The notes: generated by a model from the letters alone, not told the origin. DNA of 64,000 bases from an uncultured Lachnospiraceae bacterium (GCA_903789615.1 CAIFEV010000001.1:186001-250000); one strand, 5' to 3'. Numbered from the stretch's first letter, positions 11,001 to 19,969 are shown. Numbers and translations: made by a program.

Positions 11001-12521
11001 ATGAGATGCAACCGGTGCGGGGCGCTGCTGAATGAATCGGACATCTGTCCGAACTGCGGCGCCGATGTTCATATTTACAAGCGGATTGCGAGAGCGTCAA
11101 ACGCCTATTACAATCTGGGCCTCGCCAAGGCACAGGTGCGCAATCTGACCGGCGCCGTGGAGAGCCTGCGCACGGCGCTGACAATCGACAAGAGAAATAT
11201 CCAGGCCAGAAATCTGCTCGGACTGGTGTATACGGAACGCGGCGATATCGTCGAGGGGCTGAGCCAGTGGGTTATCAGCCGCAGCATCATGCCGACGGAC
11301 AACTTGGCATCCCGCTATATTCAGGAGGCGCAGAAAGATAAGGAAGCGTTTGATTCCGTGACAGAGGCCATCAGCCAGTATAATCTTGCGCTGCGCAATG
11401 CCAGACAGGGCAACACCGACATGGCAATGATCCAGCTCAAGAAGGTCACGGCCGCACATCCGAATCTGCTGAAAGCGCAGCAGCTTCTGGCCCTTCTGTA
11501 CATTCAGAACGGCGAGTACAACCGGGCGCGCCGCTGTCTCAACACGGTTCTTCACGTGGACCGCAGCAACACACTGGCACAGCGTTATCTGCAGGAGATC
11601 CGCGACAGGCTCCGTGAGAAGCGCAAGAATTCGCCGTCCGGATTCCGGCCGCACACGGAGGAAGAAAAGGAAGTGCCGCTGTCCGGCAATGACGTGATTA
11701 TTCCGCGCGGCAGCTTCCGGATGCCCGGAAACGGCGCCGCCACGGCGGTGCACATTCTGATCGGAGCGGGGCTCGGAATTCTGCTGTTTTTCCTCCTGCT
11801 TACACCGGCAATCCGCCGGAGCGCGTATACGGAGGGACAGGCCGGAAATTCAGAGCTGACCAGTCAGATCGCATCCCAGGATGCCCAGATCACGTCGCTG
11901 CAGTCCCAGCTTGAGGAAGTGCAGCGTCAGTACACAAATCTCCAGACTGCCGGCGGCGATACGGGTAACACCCAGTCGCTGATTGCTTCGGCTCAGAATT
12001 ATCTTTCGGGCAGGATGCTCGAGTCGGCGGAAAATCTGGCGGACATTGAGGATTCTTCCGCACTGACACAGACGGAAGCGGCGGCGCTGTACCAGATGCT
12101 CTCCGACAACATGAAGAGCTATGCGCCGGAGATCTATGATTCCGGAAAGACGGCCTTTGACGCCGGAAACTATCAGACGGCGATCCTGGCATTCGTGCGC
12201 GCGGCGCGGGCGGACAGCACGAATGCGGAGTATGTATACTACGCGGCGAGAGCTTACGCGGCGGCAGGAGACGTTACCAATGCCGCCAAGTATTATCAGA
12301 TGGTTGTCGACCGCTTCCCGGCATCGGAATACGCGACGGAGGCCAAAGGGTATCTGACCGGCGCCAATGCGGCGGCGCAGGCCCAGAGCACGACGGCGGC
12401 GCAGAGCACGACGCAGGCCCAGAGCACGACGGCGGCGCAGAGCACGACGCAGGCCCAGAGCACGACGGCGGCGCAGACGCCGGCCACGGCAGAGCAGACC
12501 TCAGCGGCGGTGCAAGCATGA
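11001..12521 (+). CDS. Zinc-ribbon and TPR membrane protein
   Basis: A 506-residue scaffold-type protein. Order: N-terminal zinc ribbon (Cys3, Cys6, Cys16, Cys19), cytoplasmic TPR-like helices (about 30-205), a basic/acidic linker, one membrane helix (about 250-272), an extracellular Gln-rich coiled coil (280-318), a second TPR block (about 375-450) and a C-terminal Ala/Gln/Ser/Thr repeat tail from about 456. The start follows a GCAGGGAGA site. The stop overlaps the next start by 4 bp. Its job is unknown; the layout suggests it links a cytoplasmic assembly to the cell wall. Confidence 0.8.
   Translation: MRCNRCGALLNESDICPNCGADVHIYKRIARASNAYYNLGLAKAQVRNLTGAVESLRTALTIDKRNIQARNLLGLVYTERGDIVEGLSQWVISRSIMPTDNLASRYIQEAQKDKEAFDSVTEAISQYNLALRNARQGNTDMAMIQLKKVTAAHPNLLKAQQLLALLYIQNGEYNRARRCLNTVLHVDRSNTLAQRYLQEIRDRLREKRKNSPSGFRPHTEEEKEVPLSGNDVIIPRGSFRMPGNGAATAVHILIGAGLGILLFFLLLTPAIRRSAYTEGQAGNSELTSQIASQDAQITSLQSQLEEVQRQYTNLQTAGGDTGNTQSLIASAQNYLSGRMLESAENLADIEDSSALTQTEAAALYQMLSDNMKSYAPEIYDSGKTAFDAGNYQTAILAFVRAARADSTNAEYVYYAARAYAAAGDVTNAAKYYQMVVDRFPASEYATEAKGYLTGANAAAQAQSTTAAQSTTQAQSTTAAQSTTQAQSTTAAQTPATAEQTSAAVQA
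12378..12477 (+). repeat. 36-bp tandem repeats in the TPR gene
   Basis: A 36-bp unit starting CAGGCCCAGAGCACGACGGC is present in two perfect copies (12378-12413 and 12414-12449) plus a partial third copy of 28 bp. It encodes repeats of AQSTTAAQSTTQ at the protein's C-terminus. Perfect identity implies recent expansion, so copy number probably varies between strains. Confidence 0.9.
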
Positions 12522-13171
12522 ACGTTGTCGTACACACCGGGAATGGTGAGATAACCGAGAAAAAATCACGCTTTCTGGCCTCTCTGTATCCGGTGCGCTC
12601 GGAGGATGAGGCGGTTTCCCTACTGGAAGACGTGCGGAAAAAATACTGGGATGCCAGGCATCATGTCTATGCGTATGTGACGGATTTCGGAAGAATCCGT
12701 CACTTTTCGGATGACGGGGAGCCGACCGGCACCGGCGGGAAGCCGGTCATGGACTGCCTGACGAGAGCGGATCTGACCGGTGCGCTGCTGGTTGTGACCC
12801 GGTACTTCGGCGGGACACTGCTGGGCACCGGAGGACTGACCCGCGCGTACGGGGCAGCTGCGGAAGCGGCACTTGCCCGTGCCCGCCTTGCACAGCTTGT
12901 CCGTGGAAAGAATTACCGCCTGACACTTTCCTATCAGCAGGCCGGAAAGCTGGAGTGGCTGGCAAGAGACGCCGGGGGCGTGCTGCTGGACACGAAATAC
13001 GGTGAGAACGTAGAGGCTTCGCTTCTCGTACCGGCAGAGGCTGACGGAGCATTTCTGGCGCGGACGGCAGATGCATTTGCCGGGAAGGTGAGCCCGGAGG
13101 ATCTGGGCAGCCGGGCGTATTTTGCGGACGAGACGGGACGGATTCACTTTATCGGAGGAGGATCAGCTTGA
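12518..13171 (+). CDS. YigZ/IMPACT family protein
   Basis: A 217-residue member of the YigZ/YvyE (UPF0029, IMPACT) family, related to eukaryotic regulators of Gcn2. Family features are KKSRFLASLYPV near the start, DARHHVYAYV, the FSDDGEPTGTGGKPV motif (about 67-82) and the following VVTRYFGGTLLGTGGLTRAYG segment. The C-terminal ferredoxin-like domain follows. It overlaps both neighbours by 4 bp, so it is translationally coupled. Biochemical function in bacteria is not established. Confidence 0.92.
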   Translation: MNVVVHTGNGEITEKKSRFLASLYPVRSEDEAVSLLEDVRKKYWDARHHVYAYVTDFGRIRHFSDDGEPTGTGGKPVMDCLTRADLTGALLVVTRYFGGTLLGTGGLTRAYGAAAEAALARARLAQLVRGKNYRLTLSYQQAGKLEWLARDAGGVLLDTKYGENVEASLLVPAEADGAFLARTADAFAGKVSPEDLGSRAYFADETGRIHFIGGGSA

Positions 13172-13965
13172 AGAGAAACAGGCAGATGGAGAGCTCTCTG
13201 CTTCTGGGACTTCCGGATTTGGCGCAGGAAGGCGGAGCGCTTGCAGGCGAGACCGCTTCCAGGGCTGTGGCAGCACTGGCGCACTTTCCGGGCGGTAACT
13301 CCTGGCAGAAAGTTCTGACGGATTTTGCCGCGCAGGAAAAGAGTGCTGAAAATACATGGCCGGGCATCGCGGCGCTCATGCTGAGCGGAGAGAAAGAGGC
13401 CGGCAGGCGGGCTGAAGAAAAAGCTGCGAACACGGACCTTAAGGGGATCCGCACGCCGCAGGACGCATATCTGTATATCCCGGGGCTTGTGCTGGCGGAG
13501 ACAAAAACCGGGACACGCGGGAGATATTCTGATCTCCTGAATACGCTTGCGGCGGTTCCGGCTGCCCGGGAAGAAGACCTGTCGCTTCTGATGGCATGTG
13601 CCACCGAGAGCATGGAGTGGATGGACCAGGCGGTGTATGAAGTATACCGCGGATTTCAGGATATATTCCGGAAATGCCTGGACAGGCTCACCGGGCAGCG
13701 GGACGGCGATGCACATAAGCGGCAGGGGGATATCTGTGTTCTTTTCTCCTCGTATGCGATTCTTAAGGCCTGCCGCCTGGGAGCCGTCCTCACGGACGTA
13801 TACGCGGAGCCGGCTGAAAAAGCATGCGCGAAGATCATCAGACACGCTGATGAATCTGCTGATGCTCTTTTGTACGCGGCAGCTGCCCTTGTATACGCAG
13901 AAGGGATACGCAATCGGGATTACCGGGATTACGGCAGGAAGAACGGAGGTGTGCTGTGGAGCTGA
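13168..13965 (+). CDS. Unknown protein, possibly a degenerate GH105-like hydrolase
   Basis: A 265-residue protein starting at TTG with a strong CGGAGGAGG site. I do not recognise it with certainty. The segments SDLLNTLAA, LLMACATESMEWMDQAVYEVY, then SSYAILKACRLGAVLTDVY and ADALLYAAAALVYAE resemble the helix pairs of GH88/GH105 unsaturated-uronyl hydrolases, and the next gene is a GH28 pectinase, which fits. It is about 100 residues shorter than a complete GH105 and I cannot place the catalytic aspartates, so it may be inactive or a different helical family. It overlaps its neighbours by 4 and 10 bp. Confidence 0.5.
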   Translation: MKRNRQMESSLLLGLPDLAQEGGALAGETASRAVAALAHFPGGNSWQKVLTDFAAQEKSAENTWPGIAALMLSGEKEAGRRAEEKAANTDLKGIRTPQDAYLYIPGLVLAETKTGTRGRYSDLLNTLAAVPAAREEDLSLLMACATESMEWMDQAVYEVYRGFQDIFRKCLDRLTGQRDGDAHKRQGDICVLFSSYAILKACRLGAVLTDVYAEPAEKACAKIIRHADESADALLYAAAALVYAEGIRNRDYRDYGRKNGGVLWS

Positions 13966-15512
13966 AGCTTCTCTGGAAGGGAATGCGCACCGCGGTTGTC
14001 CGGCTTTCGGGAGCGGGGCTGTATTACGCCGACAAGCCGTATGAGCTTGTGCTCTCGGACGGACAGCGCATAAAAACAGACACGGTTGTGACGTCTGTCT
14101 ACGGGCTGGCACCCGGACAGGCGTATGAAATCACGGCGCTTCAGGACGGGGAGACTGTCGGAAAGGCTGCATTTGTCACGGAGAAAGAAAGCGTGACGCT
14201 GAATGTCCGGGACTTCGGAGCGTTCGGAGACGGAAAGCATGATGACACCGCGGCGATCCAGTGCGCCATCATGGCGGGCCGGAAGCGGAGCCGGGTGCTG
14301 GTTCCCAGGGGGGTCTTCTGCGTGAGCAGCATCTTCCTGAAGAGCCATCTGCACCTGTATCTGGAAAAGGGCGCGGTGATTAAAGGAATCCCGGACCGGG
14401 AGCGCTGTCCTATCCTGCCCGGCACCATTCCGACGACGGACGGTCTTGACGAAAAGAATTTCGGAACCTGGGAGGGCAATCCTCTCGACTGTTTCGCGGG
14501 CATCATCACCGGCCTGCACGTGTCGGACGTGACAATCAGCGGTCAGGGGACGATTGACGGCGGCGCGGGGAAGAATACCTGGTGGAAGGATGTCCGCACG
14601 AGAAATGTTGCCTGGCGGCCGCGGCTGATTTTTCTGGAAGACTGCAGCCGGATCGTTTTTCAGGGGATCACCCTGACCAACTCGCCGTCCTGGACACTGC
14701 ACCCGTATTTTTCGCGGGATCTGCAGTTCCTCAATCTGAATATACGCAATCCGGCGGACAGCCCGAATACGGACGGACTTGACCCGGAGAGCTGCAGCCG
14801 GGTATCGGTCATCGGCACACAGATTTCGGTCGGAGATGACTGTATTGCCATAAAGTCGGGGAAGATCTACCAGGCTCTGAAATATCAGACACCGACATCG
14901 GACATGCGGGTCGAAAACTGTTTCATGCGCGACGGGCACGGAGCCGTCACGGTCGGCTCGGAGATCGCGGCCGGCGTGCGGAATATCCGGGTGAAGAACT
15001 GCGAGTTTTCAAACACGGACAGAGGATTGCGCGTGAAGACACGGCGCGGCAGAGGAGCGCTCTCGGTTCTGACGGACATCCGGTTTGAGAATATCCGGAT
15101 GGATGGCGTGAAGACGCCCTTTGTCGTGAACAGCTTTTACTACTGTGACCCGGACGGACATTCGGATTACGTCGGCACGAAGCGGGCGCTTCCGGTGGAT
15201 GAGCGCACGCCTTCGATCGGGAAGCTCATTTTCCGGAATATCAGGGCTTGCGGATGCGAGTACGCGGCCGCGTGGATTGCCGGACTGCCGGAGAAAAAAA
15301 TAGAAGATCTCGTGTTTGAGCAGGTCTATGTGTCGTTTGCACCGGATGCCGGAAGCGGTCAGCCGGCTATGATGGAAGGCTGCGGACAGATGCGTGACGC
15401 CGGGTTCATCATCCGCGGGGTAAAAAATCTGACGATGCGGGGTGTTTCGGTCAGTGGCTGTACGGGCGACCCGCTGGTGACGGATGACGTCGATTCTCTG
15501 ACGGAAATCTGA
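13956..15512 (+). CDS. GH28 polygalacturonase-type glycoside hydrolase
   Basis: Cleaves galacturonic-acid or rhamnogalacturonan linkages in pectin fragments. The 518 residues comprise an N-terminal beta-sandwich of about 78 residues and a right-handed beta-helix starting at VRDFGAFGDGKHDDT. GH28 catalytic motifs are intact: NTDGLD (271-276), GDDC (293-296), GHG (327-329) and RGLRVKT (356-362). There is no signal peptide, so it probably acts inside the cell on imported oligogalacturonides. Start is GTG with a CGGAGG site. Released uronates could feed the uxaC/uxaA/eda locus at 38-43 kb. Confidence 0.92.
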   Translation: MELKLLWKGMRTAVVRLSGAGLYYADKPYELVLSDGQRIKTDTVVTSVYGLAPGQAYEITALQDGETVGKAAFVTEKESVTLNVRDFGAFGDGKHDDTAAIQCAIMAGRKRSRVLVPRGVFCVSSIFLKSHLHLYLEKGAVIKGIPDRERCPILPGTIPTTDGLDEKNFGTWEGNPLDCFAGIITGLHVSDVTISGQGTIDGGAGKNTWWKDVRTRNVAWRPRLIFLEDCSRIVFQGITLTNSPSWTLHPYFSRDLQFLNLNIRNPADSPNTDGLDPESCSRVSVIGTQISVGDDCIAIKSGKIYQALKYQTPTSDMRVENCFMRDGHGAVTVGSEIAAGVRNIRVKNCEFSNTDRGLRVKTRRGRGALSVLTDIRFENIRMDGVKTPFVVNSFYYCDPDGHSDYVGTKRALPVDERTPSIGKLIFRNIRACGCEYAAAWIAGLPEKKIEDLVFEQVYVSFAPDAGSGQPAMMEGCGQMRDAGFIIRGVKNLTMRGVSVSGCTGDPLVTDDVDSLTEI

Positions 15513-15560
15513 GAGAAATAAGCGGTCAGCGTTCCCGCACAGTGAAAAAATGACAGACGA

Positions 15561-15595
15561 AAAAAGGACTTCCGGAATCGGAAGTCCTTTTTTCT
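15561..15595. terminator. Bidirectional intrinsic terminator
   Basis: AAAAAGGACTTCC and GGAAGTCCTTTTT form a perfect 13-bp stem with a 6-base loop, flanked by A and T tracts. It serves the GH28 operon on the plus strand and the typA-XRE operon on the minus strand, which converge here. Confidence 0.92.
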
Positions 15596-15614
15596 GGCAA
15601 TTAAAATCGTGAAA

Positions 15615-15959
15615 TTATCTGCTCTTTTTGGTATCTTTCGTCCAGATGCGCAGCGTCGAGATGAGCTTTTCCTTCTCATCCGGCGAGAGATGGGAGACGA
15701 GCTTAAGGATCTCGTTGTCAAGCGCGGTCTTCTCATAGTTCTTGTCAATGCTTCCGGCCAGGTAATCCAGAGACACGCCGGTCAGGTCCGCGTAGTAGGA
15801 GAGCATCCGGAGAGTCATCAGGTTGCGTCCGTTCTCCACGTTGCTGATGTATCCCGGTGTCACGTTGAGTGCCTTGGCCACATCCTCCTGCGTCAGGCCT
15901 TTGCTGATGCGAAGCTTCTTTACTTTGGCGCCGAGGTAATTCTTGTCGATATTTTCCAT
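15615..15959 (-). CDS. XRE-family helix-turn-helix regulator
   Basis: A 114-residue cytoplasmic DNA-binding protein. The HTH_3 domain spans about residues 9-66, with the recognition helix around LTQEDVAKALNVTPGYISNVE, followed by a short helical C-terminus (SPDEKEKLISTLRIW) as in SinR-type or SlrR-type small regulators. It starts 20 bp after typA and shares its transcript. The target is unknown. Confidence 0.85.
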   Translation of the reverse strand: MENIDKNYLGAKVKKLRISKGLTQEDVAKALNVTPGYISNVENGRNLMTLRMLSYYADLTGVSLDYLAGSIDKNYEKTALDNEILKLVSHLSPDEKEKLISTLRIWTKDTKKSR

Positions 15960-15979
15960 TTTCTTTCCTTTCCCGTTCC

Positions 15980-17809
15980 TTATCGTTTTGAGGCTCTGTA
16001 GCGCTCTTTATTGTCAAGAATCTTCTTGCGCAGACGGATGTGATTTGGCGTTACTTCCACAAGCTCGTCCGTGTCGATGTAGTCCATCGCTTCCTCGAGG
16101 CTTAGGATCTTGGGCGGCGTCAGGCGGAGCGCTTCATCGGCGCTGGAAGAACGCGTGTTGGTGAGGTGCTTTGTCTTGCAGACATTGACCTCGATATCAT
16201 TGGAACGTGGATTTTCGCCGACGATCATTCCGTTATATACCTGCTCGCCGGGACCGATGAACAGAGTCCCGCGCTCCTGCGCGTTAAACAGGCCGTAGGT
16301 TACGGCCACGCCGCTCTCATACGCGATGAGAGATCCGGTCTGACGGTAGCTGATGTCGCCGCGGTACTCCTCGTACCCGTCAAAGGATGTGTTGATGATA
16401 CCGCTTCCGCGCGTATCCGTCATGAACTCGCCGCGGTATCCGATGAGTCCGCGGGACGGGATCTTGAACTGCAGCCTGGTGTAGCCGTTGTTGATCGGAG
16501 CCATGCCGATGAGCTCACCCTTGCGCTGGGAGAGCTTCTGGATGACGGAACCGCTGCAGTCATCCGGAACGTCAATATAGGCTGTCTCCACCGGCTCCAG
16601 CTTGCGGCCGCGCTCGTCATAGTGATAGATGACTTCCGCCTTGCTGACGGCAAATTCATATCCCTCGCGGCGCATCTCCTCGACAAGAACAGACAGATGC
16701 AGTTCACCGCGCCCGGAGACCTTAAAGGCGTTCTCCACGCCTGGCGTCGCCTCGACGCGCAGGCTGACGTCGGTGTTCAGCTCCCGGAAGAGTCTGTCGC
16801 GAAGATGGCGGGATGTGACATACTTTCCGTCCTGACCGGCCAGAGGAGAGTCGTTGACCAGGAAGTACATGGAAATCGTCGGCTCGGAAATCTTCTGGAA
16901 CGGGATTGCGACCGGGTTCTCTATGTCGCAGAGCGTGTCGCCGATGTGCAGATCATCGATGCCGGAGACAGCCACGATTTCGCCGACAGTGGCGGAGTCC
17001 ACAGGAACTTTCTTAAGTCCGTCAAATGTATAGAGCTTCGTGATGCGGACCTTCTTGTGGACGCTCTTGTCGTGGTGGTTCACGATCATCACGTCTTCAT
17101 TGATATGAATGCTTCCGTTGTCGATCTTTCCGATACCGATACGTCCGACAAATTCGTTGTAGTCAATGGTGGAAATCAGCATCTGCGTGCTCGCATCCGG
17201 ATCGCCTTCCGGCTCCGGGATATAGCGGAGGATGGCGTCAAACAGCGGCTTCATGTCTTTGGGCGTGTCATCTAGATTCGCGATGGCATAGCCGTCTCTG
17301 GCCGAACCGTAGACGAACGGGCAGTCCAGCTGATCGTCGTTGGCGTCCAGGTCCATCATCAGCTCGAGCGTCTCGTCTTCAACTTCGGCCGGGCGTGCAT
17401 CCGGGCGGTCAATCTTGTTGATGTAGACGATGACCTTGAGATTCAGTGCCAGCGCCTTTTCCAGTACGAACTTCGTCTGGGGCATGACACCCTCGTAGGC
17501 ATCAACCACGAGCACAACGCCGTTCACCATCTTCAGGACACGCTCAACCTCGCCGCCGAAGTCGGCATGGCCGGGGGTATCGATGATGTTGATCTTCACG
17601 TTGTTGTACGTGACAGCTGTGTTCTTGGAAAGAATCGTAATGCCGCGTTCGCGCTCGATGGCATTGGAATCCATAACTCTGTCTTCGACTTCCTGATTGG
17701 CGCGGAAGGTTCCGCTCTGCCTGAGAAGCTGATCAACCAGCGTTGTCTTGCCGTGATCGACGTGAGCAATGATTGCGATGTTCCGGATATCTTCGCGTTT
17801 GATTCTCAT
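15980..17809 (-). CDS. typA: Ribosome-associated GTPase TypA/BipA
   Basis: Translational GTPase of the EF-G superfamily that acts on ribosome assembly and stress adaptation. From the ATG at 17809 (AAAGGA site 5 bases upstream) it is 609 residues, the family length. G1 is [10 protein letters not shown], followed by [17 protein letters not shown] and [10 protein letters not shown], with the C-terminal BipA domain ending in [16 protein letters not shown] longer in-frame ORF reaches 17887, but those 26 codons cover the promoter. Confidence 0.96.
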   Translation of the reverse strand: MRIKREDIRNIAIIAHVDHGKTTLVDQLLRQSGTFRANQEVEDRVMDSNAIERERGITILSKNTAVTYNNVKINIIDTPGHADFGGEVERVLKMVNGVVLVVDAYEGVMPQTKFVLEKALALNLKVIVYINKIDRPDARPAEVEDETLELMMDLDANDDQLDCPFVYGSARDGYAIANLDDTPKDMKPLFDAILRYIPEPEGDPDASTQMLISTIDYNEFVGRIGIGKIDNGSIHINEDVMIVNHHDKSVHKKVRITKLYTFDGLKKVPVDSATVGEIVAVSGIDDLHIGDTLCDIENPVAIPFQKISEPTISMYFLVNDSPLAGQDGKYVTSRHLRDRLFRELNTDVSLRVEATPGVENAFKVSGRGELHLSVLVEEMRREGYEFAVSKAEVIYHYDERGRKLEPVETAYIDVPDDCSGSVIQKLSQRKGELIGMAPINNGYTRLQFKIPSRGLIGYRGEFMTDTRGSGIINTSFDGYEEYRGDISYRQTGSLIAYESGVAVTYGLFNAQERGTLFIGPGEQVYNGMIVGENPRSNDIEVNVCKTKHLTNTRSSSADEALRLTPPKILSLEEAMDYIDTDELVEVTPNHIRLRKKILDNKERYRASKR

Positions 17810-17859
17810 TGCTTTTCCTTTCTCATATTTTTTATACTCTGTTAGTTTGCAACTTAAGT

Positions 17860-17887
17860 ATTCTAACACAAGAAACATGAAAATCAA
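17860..17887 (-). promoter_or_regulatory. Promoter for typA
   Basis: On the minus strand, TTGATT (17887-17882), a 16-bp spacer and TAGAAT (17865-17860), 50 bp before the typA start in an AT-rich gap. Confidence 0.6.
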
Positions 17888-17943
17888 TAGTAAAATGCGT
17901 GAAAGGATTCGCCGGGCAAATGGCGTATTTACGCTATTTTTTC

Positions 17944-17972
17944 TTGAACTGCGGCCGGATATTGGTTAAAAT
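17944..17972 (+). promoter_or_regulatory. Promoter for the SSB-like gene
   Basis: TTGAAC, a 17-bp spacer and TAAAAT. The -10 lies within the first unit of the 27-bp tandem repeat. Confidence 0.6.
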
Positions 17973-18011
17973 ATAAGCCTGCCAGATATTGGATATAATA
18001 TAAACCTGTCG
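17958..18011 (+). repeat. 27-bp imperfect tandem repeat over a promoter
   Basis: Two adjacent 27-bp units, 17958-17984 and 17985-18011, both beginning GATATTGG, match at 22 of 27 positions. Unit 1 contains the TAAAAT -10; unit 2 has TATAAT at 17994-17999. It may be a duplicated promoter element or a paired operator. Confidence 0.8.
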
Positions 18012-18070
18012 GAAAACGGCATCTGCGTTTCATCTGCCGGCCGGACACAGTGATTGCCGGCTTTATAAAA

Positions 18071-18709
18071 ATGAGAGAAAACAGTGCGGAAAATAATTGC
18101 GTAGGGCTCACAGGAATGTTAAGCAGCCCGGTGGTTTTCAGTCACAGTGTGGGAAAGCGGTCGTTCTACAAGTCTACGCTGGATGTGAAGCGGCTCTCGG
18201 GCACCGTCGATACCCTGCCGCTCACCCTTCCGGAAGGACGGGTGGAAGTCTCCGGTTTCCGGGAAGGCGAGAGAGTCACGGTGCTAGGACAGATGCGGTC
18301 CTACAATCACCATGTGGGAGAGCACAATCATCTGATTCTGTCGGTCTATGTGGAGAAAATGGAGGAGGTGTCCGCCGAGGCAACGGATGCCAATGAACTG
18401 ACGCTCAGAGGATATATCTGCAAGCCGCCGGTACTCCGGAAAACGCCGCTGGGCCGCAAGGCCTGTGACCTGCTCGTTGCGGTTTCCAGGAGCTATGGCC
18501 GTTCGGACTATCTCCCGGTTATCGCCTGGGGAAAGACGGCGGAGATGGCCGCGGCATTTTCCGTTGGTACACAGATCGAGGGGACGGGAAGGATGCAGAG
18601 CCGCGCCTACACGAAGCGATTCGCAAACGGCAGCAGCGAAGTGAGAACGGCATATGAAGTTTCTCTGATGCGCGCAGATGCGGTTGACAGTGCCGACAGG
18701 GCAGAGTAA
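18071..18709 (+). CDS. Single-stranded DNA-binding protein-like, two OB folds
   Basis: A protein of 212 residues, or 219 if translation begins at the GTG at 18050. Neither start has a clear Shine-Dalgarno site. Two successive SSB/PriB-like OB folds can be read: NCVGLTGMLSSPVVFSHSVG to about residue 100, and ELTLRGYICKPPVLRKTPLG to the end, the second with the SSB-typical DYLPVIAWGKTAE and RMQSRAYTKRF segments. It lacks the acidic C-terminal tip of housekeeping SSB, so it is probably an accessory paralogue. Its 3' end contains the promoter of the downstream dapA leader. Confidence 0.75.
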   Translation: MRENSAENNCVGLTGMLSSPVVFSHSVGKRSFYKSTLDVKRLSGTVDTLPLTLPEGRVEVSGFREGERVTVLGQMRSYNHHVGEHNHLILSVYVEKMEEVSAEATDANELTLRGYICKPPVLRKTPLGRKACDLLVAVSRSYGRSDYLPVIAWGKTAEMAAAFSVGTQIEGTGRMQSRAYTKRFANGSSEVRTAYEVSLMRADAVDSADRAE

Positions 18710-18712
18710 GAT
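18684..18712 (+). promoter_or_regulatory. Promoter of the L-box/dapA transcript
   Basis: TTGACA, a 17-bp spacer and TAAGAT inside the last codons and stop of the SSB-like gene. Predicted start near 18719 is just before the riboswitch. Confidence 0.75.
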
Positions 18713-18732
18713 TCAGATAAACGAAAATATTG

Positions 18733-18905
18733 GTAAGTAGAGGTTGCGCTTTTTATCAGTACGCCGCCTGACGCGCCGGTGCGCGGAAGAGGACGGGGAA
18801 AAGGAAAAAGCGCCGAAGCAGCAGAAGCGTGCCGGTGCTTCTGCCGCTGGGTGCATGGCCAACAGTCATGCAACTGTCATCAGAACCTGATGGAGAGCTA
18901 CTTGT
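18733..18905 (+). promoter_or_regulatory. Lysine riboswitch (L-box)
   Basis: Conserved L-box blocks occur in order: AAGTAGAGGTTGCG, CAGTACGCCG, GGGGAAAAGG, GCCGAAGCAGCAGAAGC, CTGGGTGCATGGCC, TCATGCAACTGTCA and TGGAGAGCTACTT. AAGTAG at 18735-18740 pairs with CTACTT at 18898-18903 to close P1. It is followed by a strong terminator and dapA, so lysine binding should cause premature termination of the lysine/diaminopimelate pathway transcript. Confidence 0.95.
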
Positions 18906-18941
18906 CTGCAGCCATTCCGGGCTAATACGCATGACAACCAC

Positions 18942-18977
18942 AGCCTGCTCACGTTCTGAAGTGAGCAGGCTTTTTTT
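18942..18977 (+). terminator. Riboswitch-controlled terminator before dapA
   Basis: AGCCTGCTCAC and GTGAGCAGGCT form a perfect 11-bp stem with an 8-base loop followed by a run of T, between the L-box and dapA. Confidence 0.92.
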
Positions 18978-19055
18978 CGGAACGGCCTGCCTTCAGAATG
19001 AACAGAACTTTCCAGCGTTCTCTGACTTTACCAGAGGCACAAGGAGGACAACACT

Positions 19056-19946
19056 ATGTCAATTTTCACGGGTGCCGGCGTTGCGATCGTAACGCCGATG
19101 CATGAGGACGGAACGGTAAATTATGAGAAGTTCGGCGAGATCCTCGACTGGCAGATCCGCAATTCAACCGATGCGATCGTGGCCATCGGCACGACCGGCG
19201 AAGGATCTACGCTGACGATGGAAGAGCACCAGGAAGCCCTGGAGTTCGTCTGCTCCTACGTGAAACACAGAGTTCCGGTTATTGCCGGAACCGGATCCAA
19301 TGCAACAAGCGCTGCGATTATTCTCTCACAGGCGGCGCAGAGAGCCGGCGCGGATGCATGTCTTGTCGTGACGCCGTATTACAACAAGGCGACCCAGAAG
19401 GGACTGTACGAGCATTACAAGACAGTCGCAGCTTCCGTTGATCTGCCGATTATCATGTACAATGTTCCCGGACGCACGGGATGCAACATCGCGCCGGAGA
19501 CGGCGGCAAAGCTCGCAAAGGATGTCGACAACATTGTTGCCATCAAGGCGGCCACAGCCAATGTTTCCCAGGAACTTCACACGATGGAGCTCTCGGAGGG
19601 AAGACTGGATATGTATTCCGGCGAGGACGGACTGATTGTTCCGCTTCTTTCCATCGGCGCAAAGGGCGTCATTTCCGTGCTCAGCAATGTTGCTCCCAGG
19701 CAGACGCATGATATCTGTGCAAAGTGGTTTGCGGGTGACACGAAGGGAAGCCTTGAGGAGCAGAAGAGAGCACTTCCGCTCATCGATGCGCTCTTCAGCG
19801 AGGTGAATCCGATTCCGGTCAAGGCGGCCATGAATATGATGGGGATGGAAGTCGGACCGCTCCGCCTGCCGCTCACGGAGATTGAACCGGAGCACAGAGC
19901 GCAGCTTAAGAAAGCACTGGAAGAGTACGGACTGCTACGTGTCTGA
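19056..19946 (+). CDS. dapA: 4-hydroxy-tetrahydrodipicolinate synthase
   Basis: Condenses pyruvate with aspartate semialdehyde, the first committed step to diaminopimelate and lysine. In 296 residues the Schiff-base Lys164 (VAIKAAT), Tyr135 (MYNVPGR), Arg140 and the TTG loop (46-48) occupy their expected places in the TIM barrel. The start has an AGGAGGAC site. Expression is under the upstream L-box. dapB follows after 23 bp. Confidence 0.97.
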   Translation: MSIFTGAGVAIVTPMHEDGTVNYEKFGEILDWQIRNSTDAIVAIGTTGEGSTLTMEEHQEALEFVCSYVKHRVPVIAGTGSNATSAAIILSQAAQRAGADACLVVTPYYNKATQKGLYEHYKTVAASVDLPIIMYNVPGRTGCNIAPETAAKLAKDVDNIVAIKAATANVSQELHTMELSEGRLDMYSGEDGLIVPLLSIGAKGVISVLSNVAPRQTHDICAKWFAGDTKGSLEEQKRALPLIDALFSEVNPIPVKAAMNMMGMEVGPLRLPLTEIEPEHRAQLKKALEEYGLLRV

Positions 19947-19969
19947 CGGCCTGACGGAAGGAAGAGAAG

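Noticed and set aside
12367-12549. Arg/Ala-rich 60-residue ORF in the repeat tail of the TPR gene
   Set aside because: It is the out-of-frame reading of a tandem repeat and has no independent start signals.
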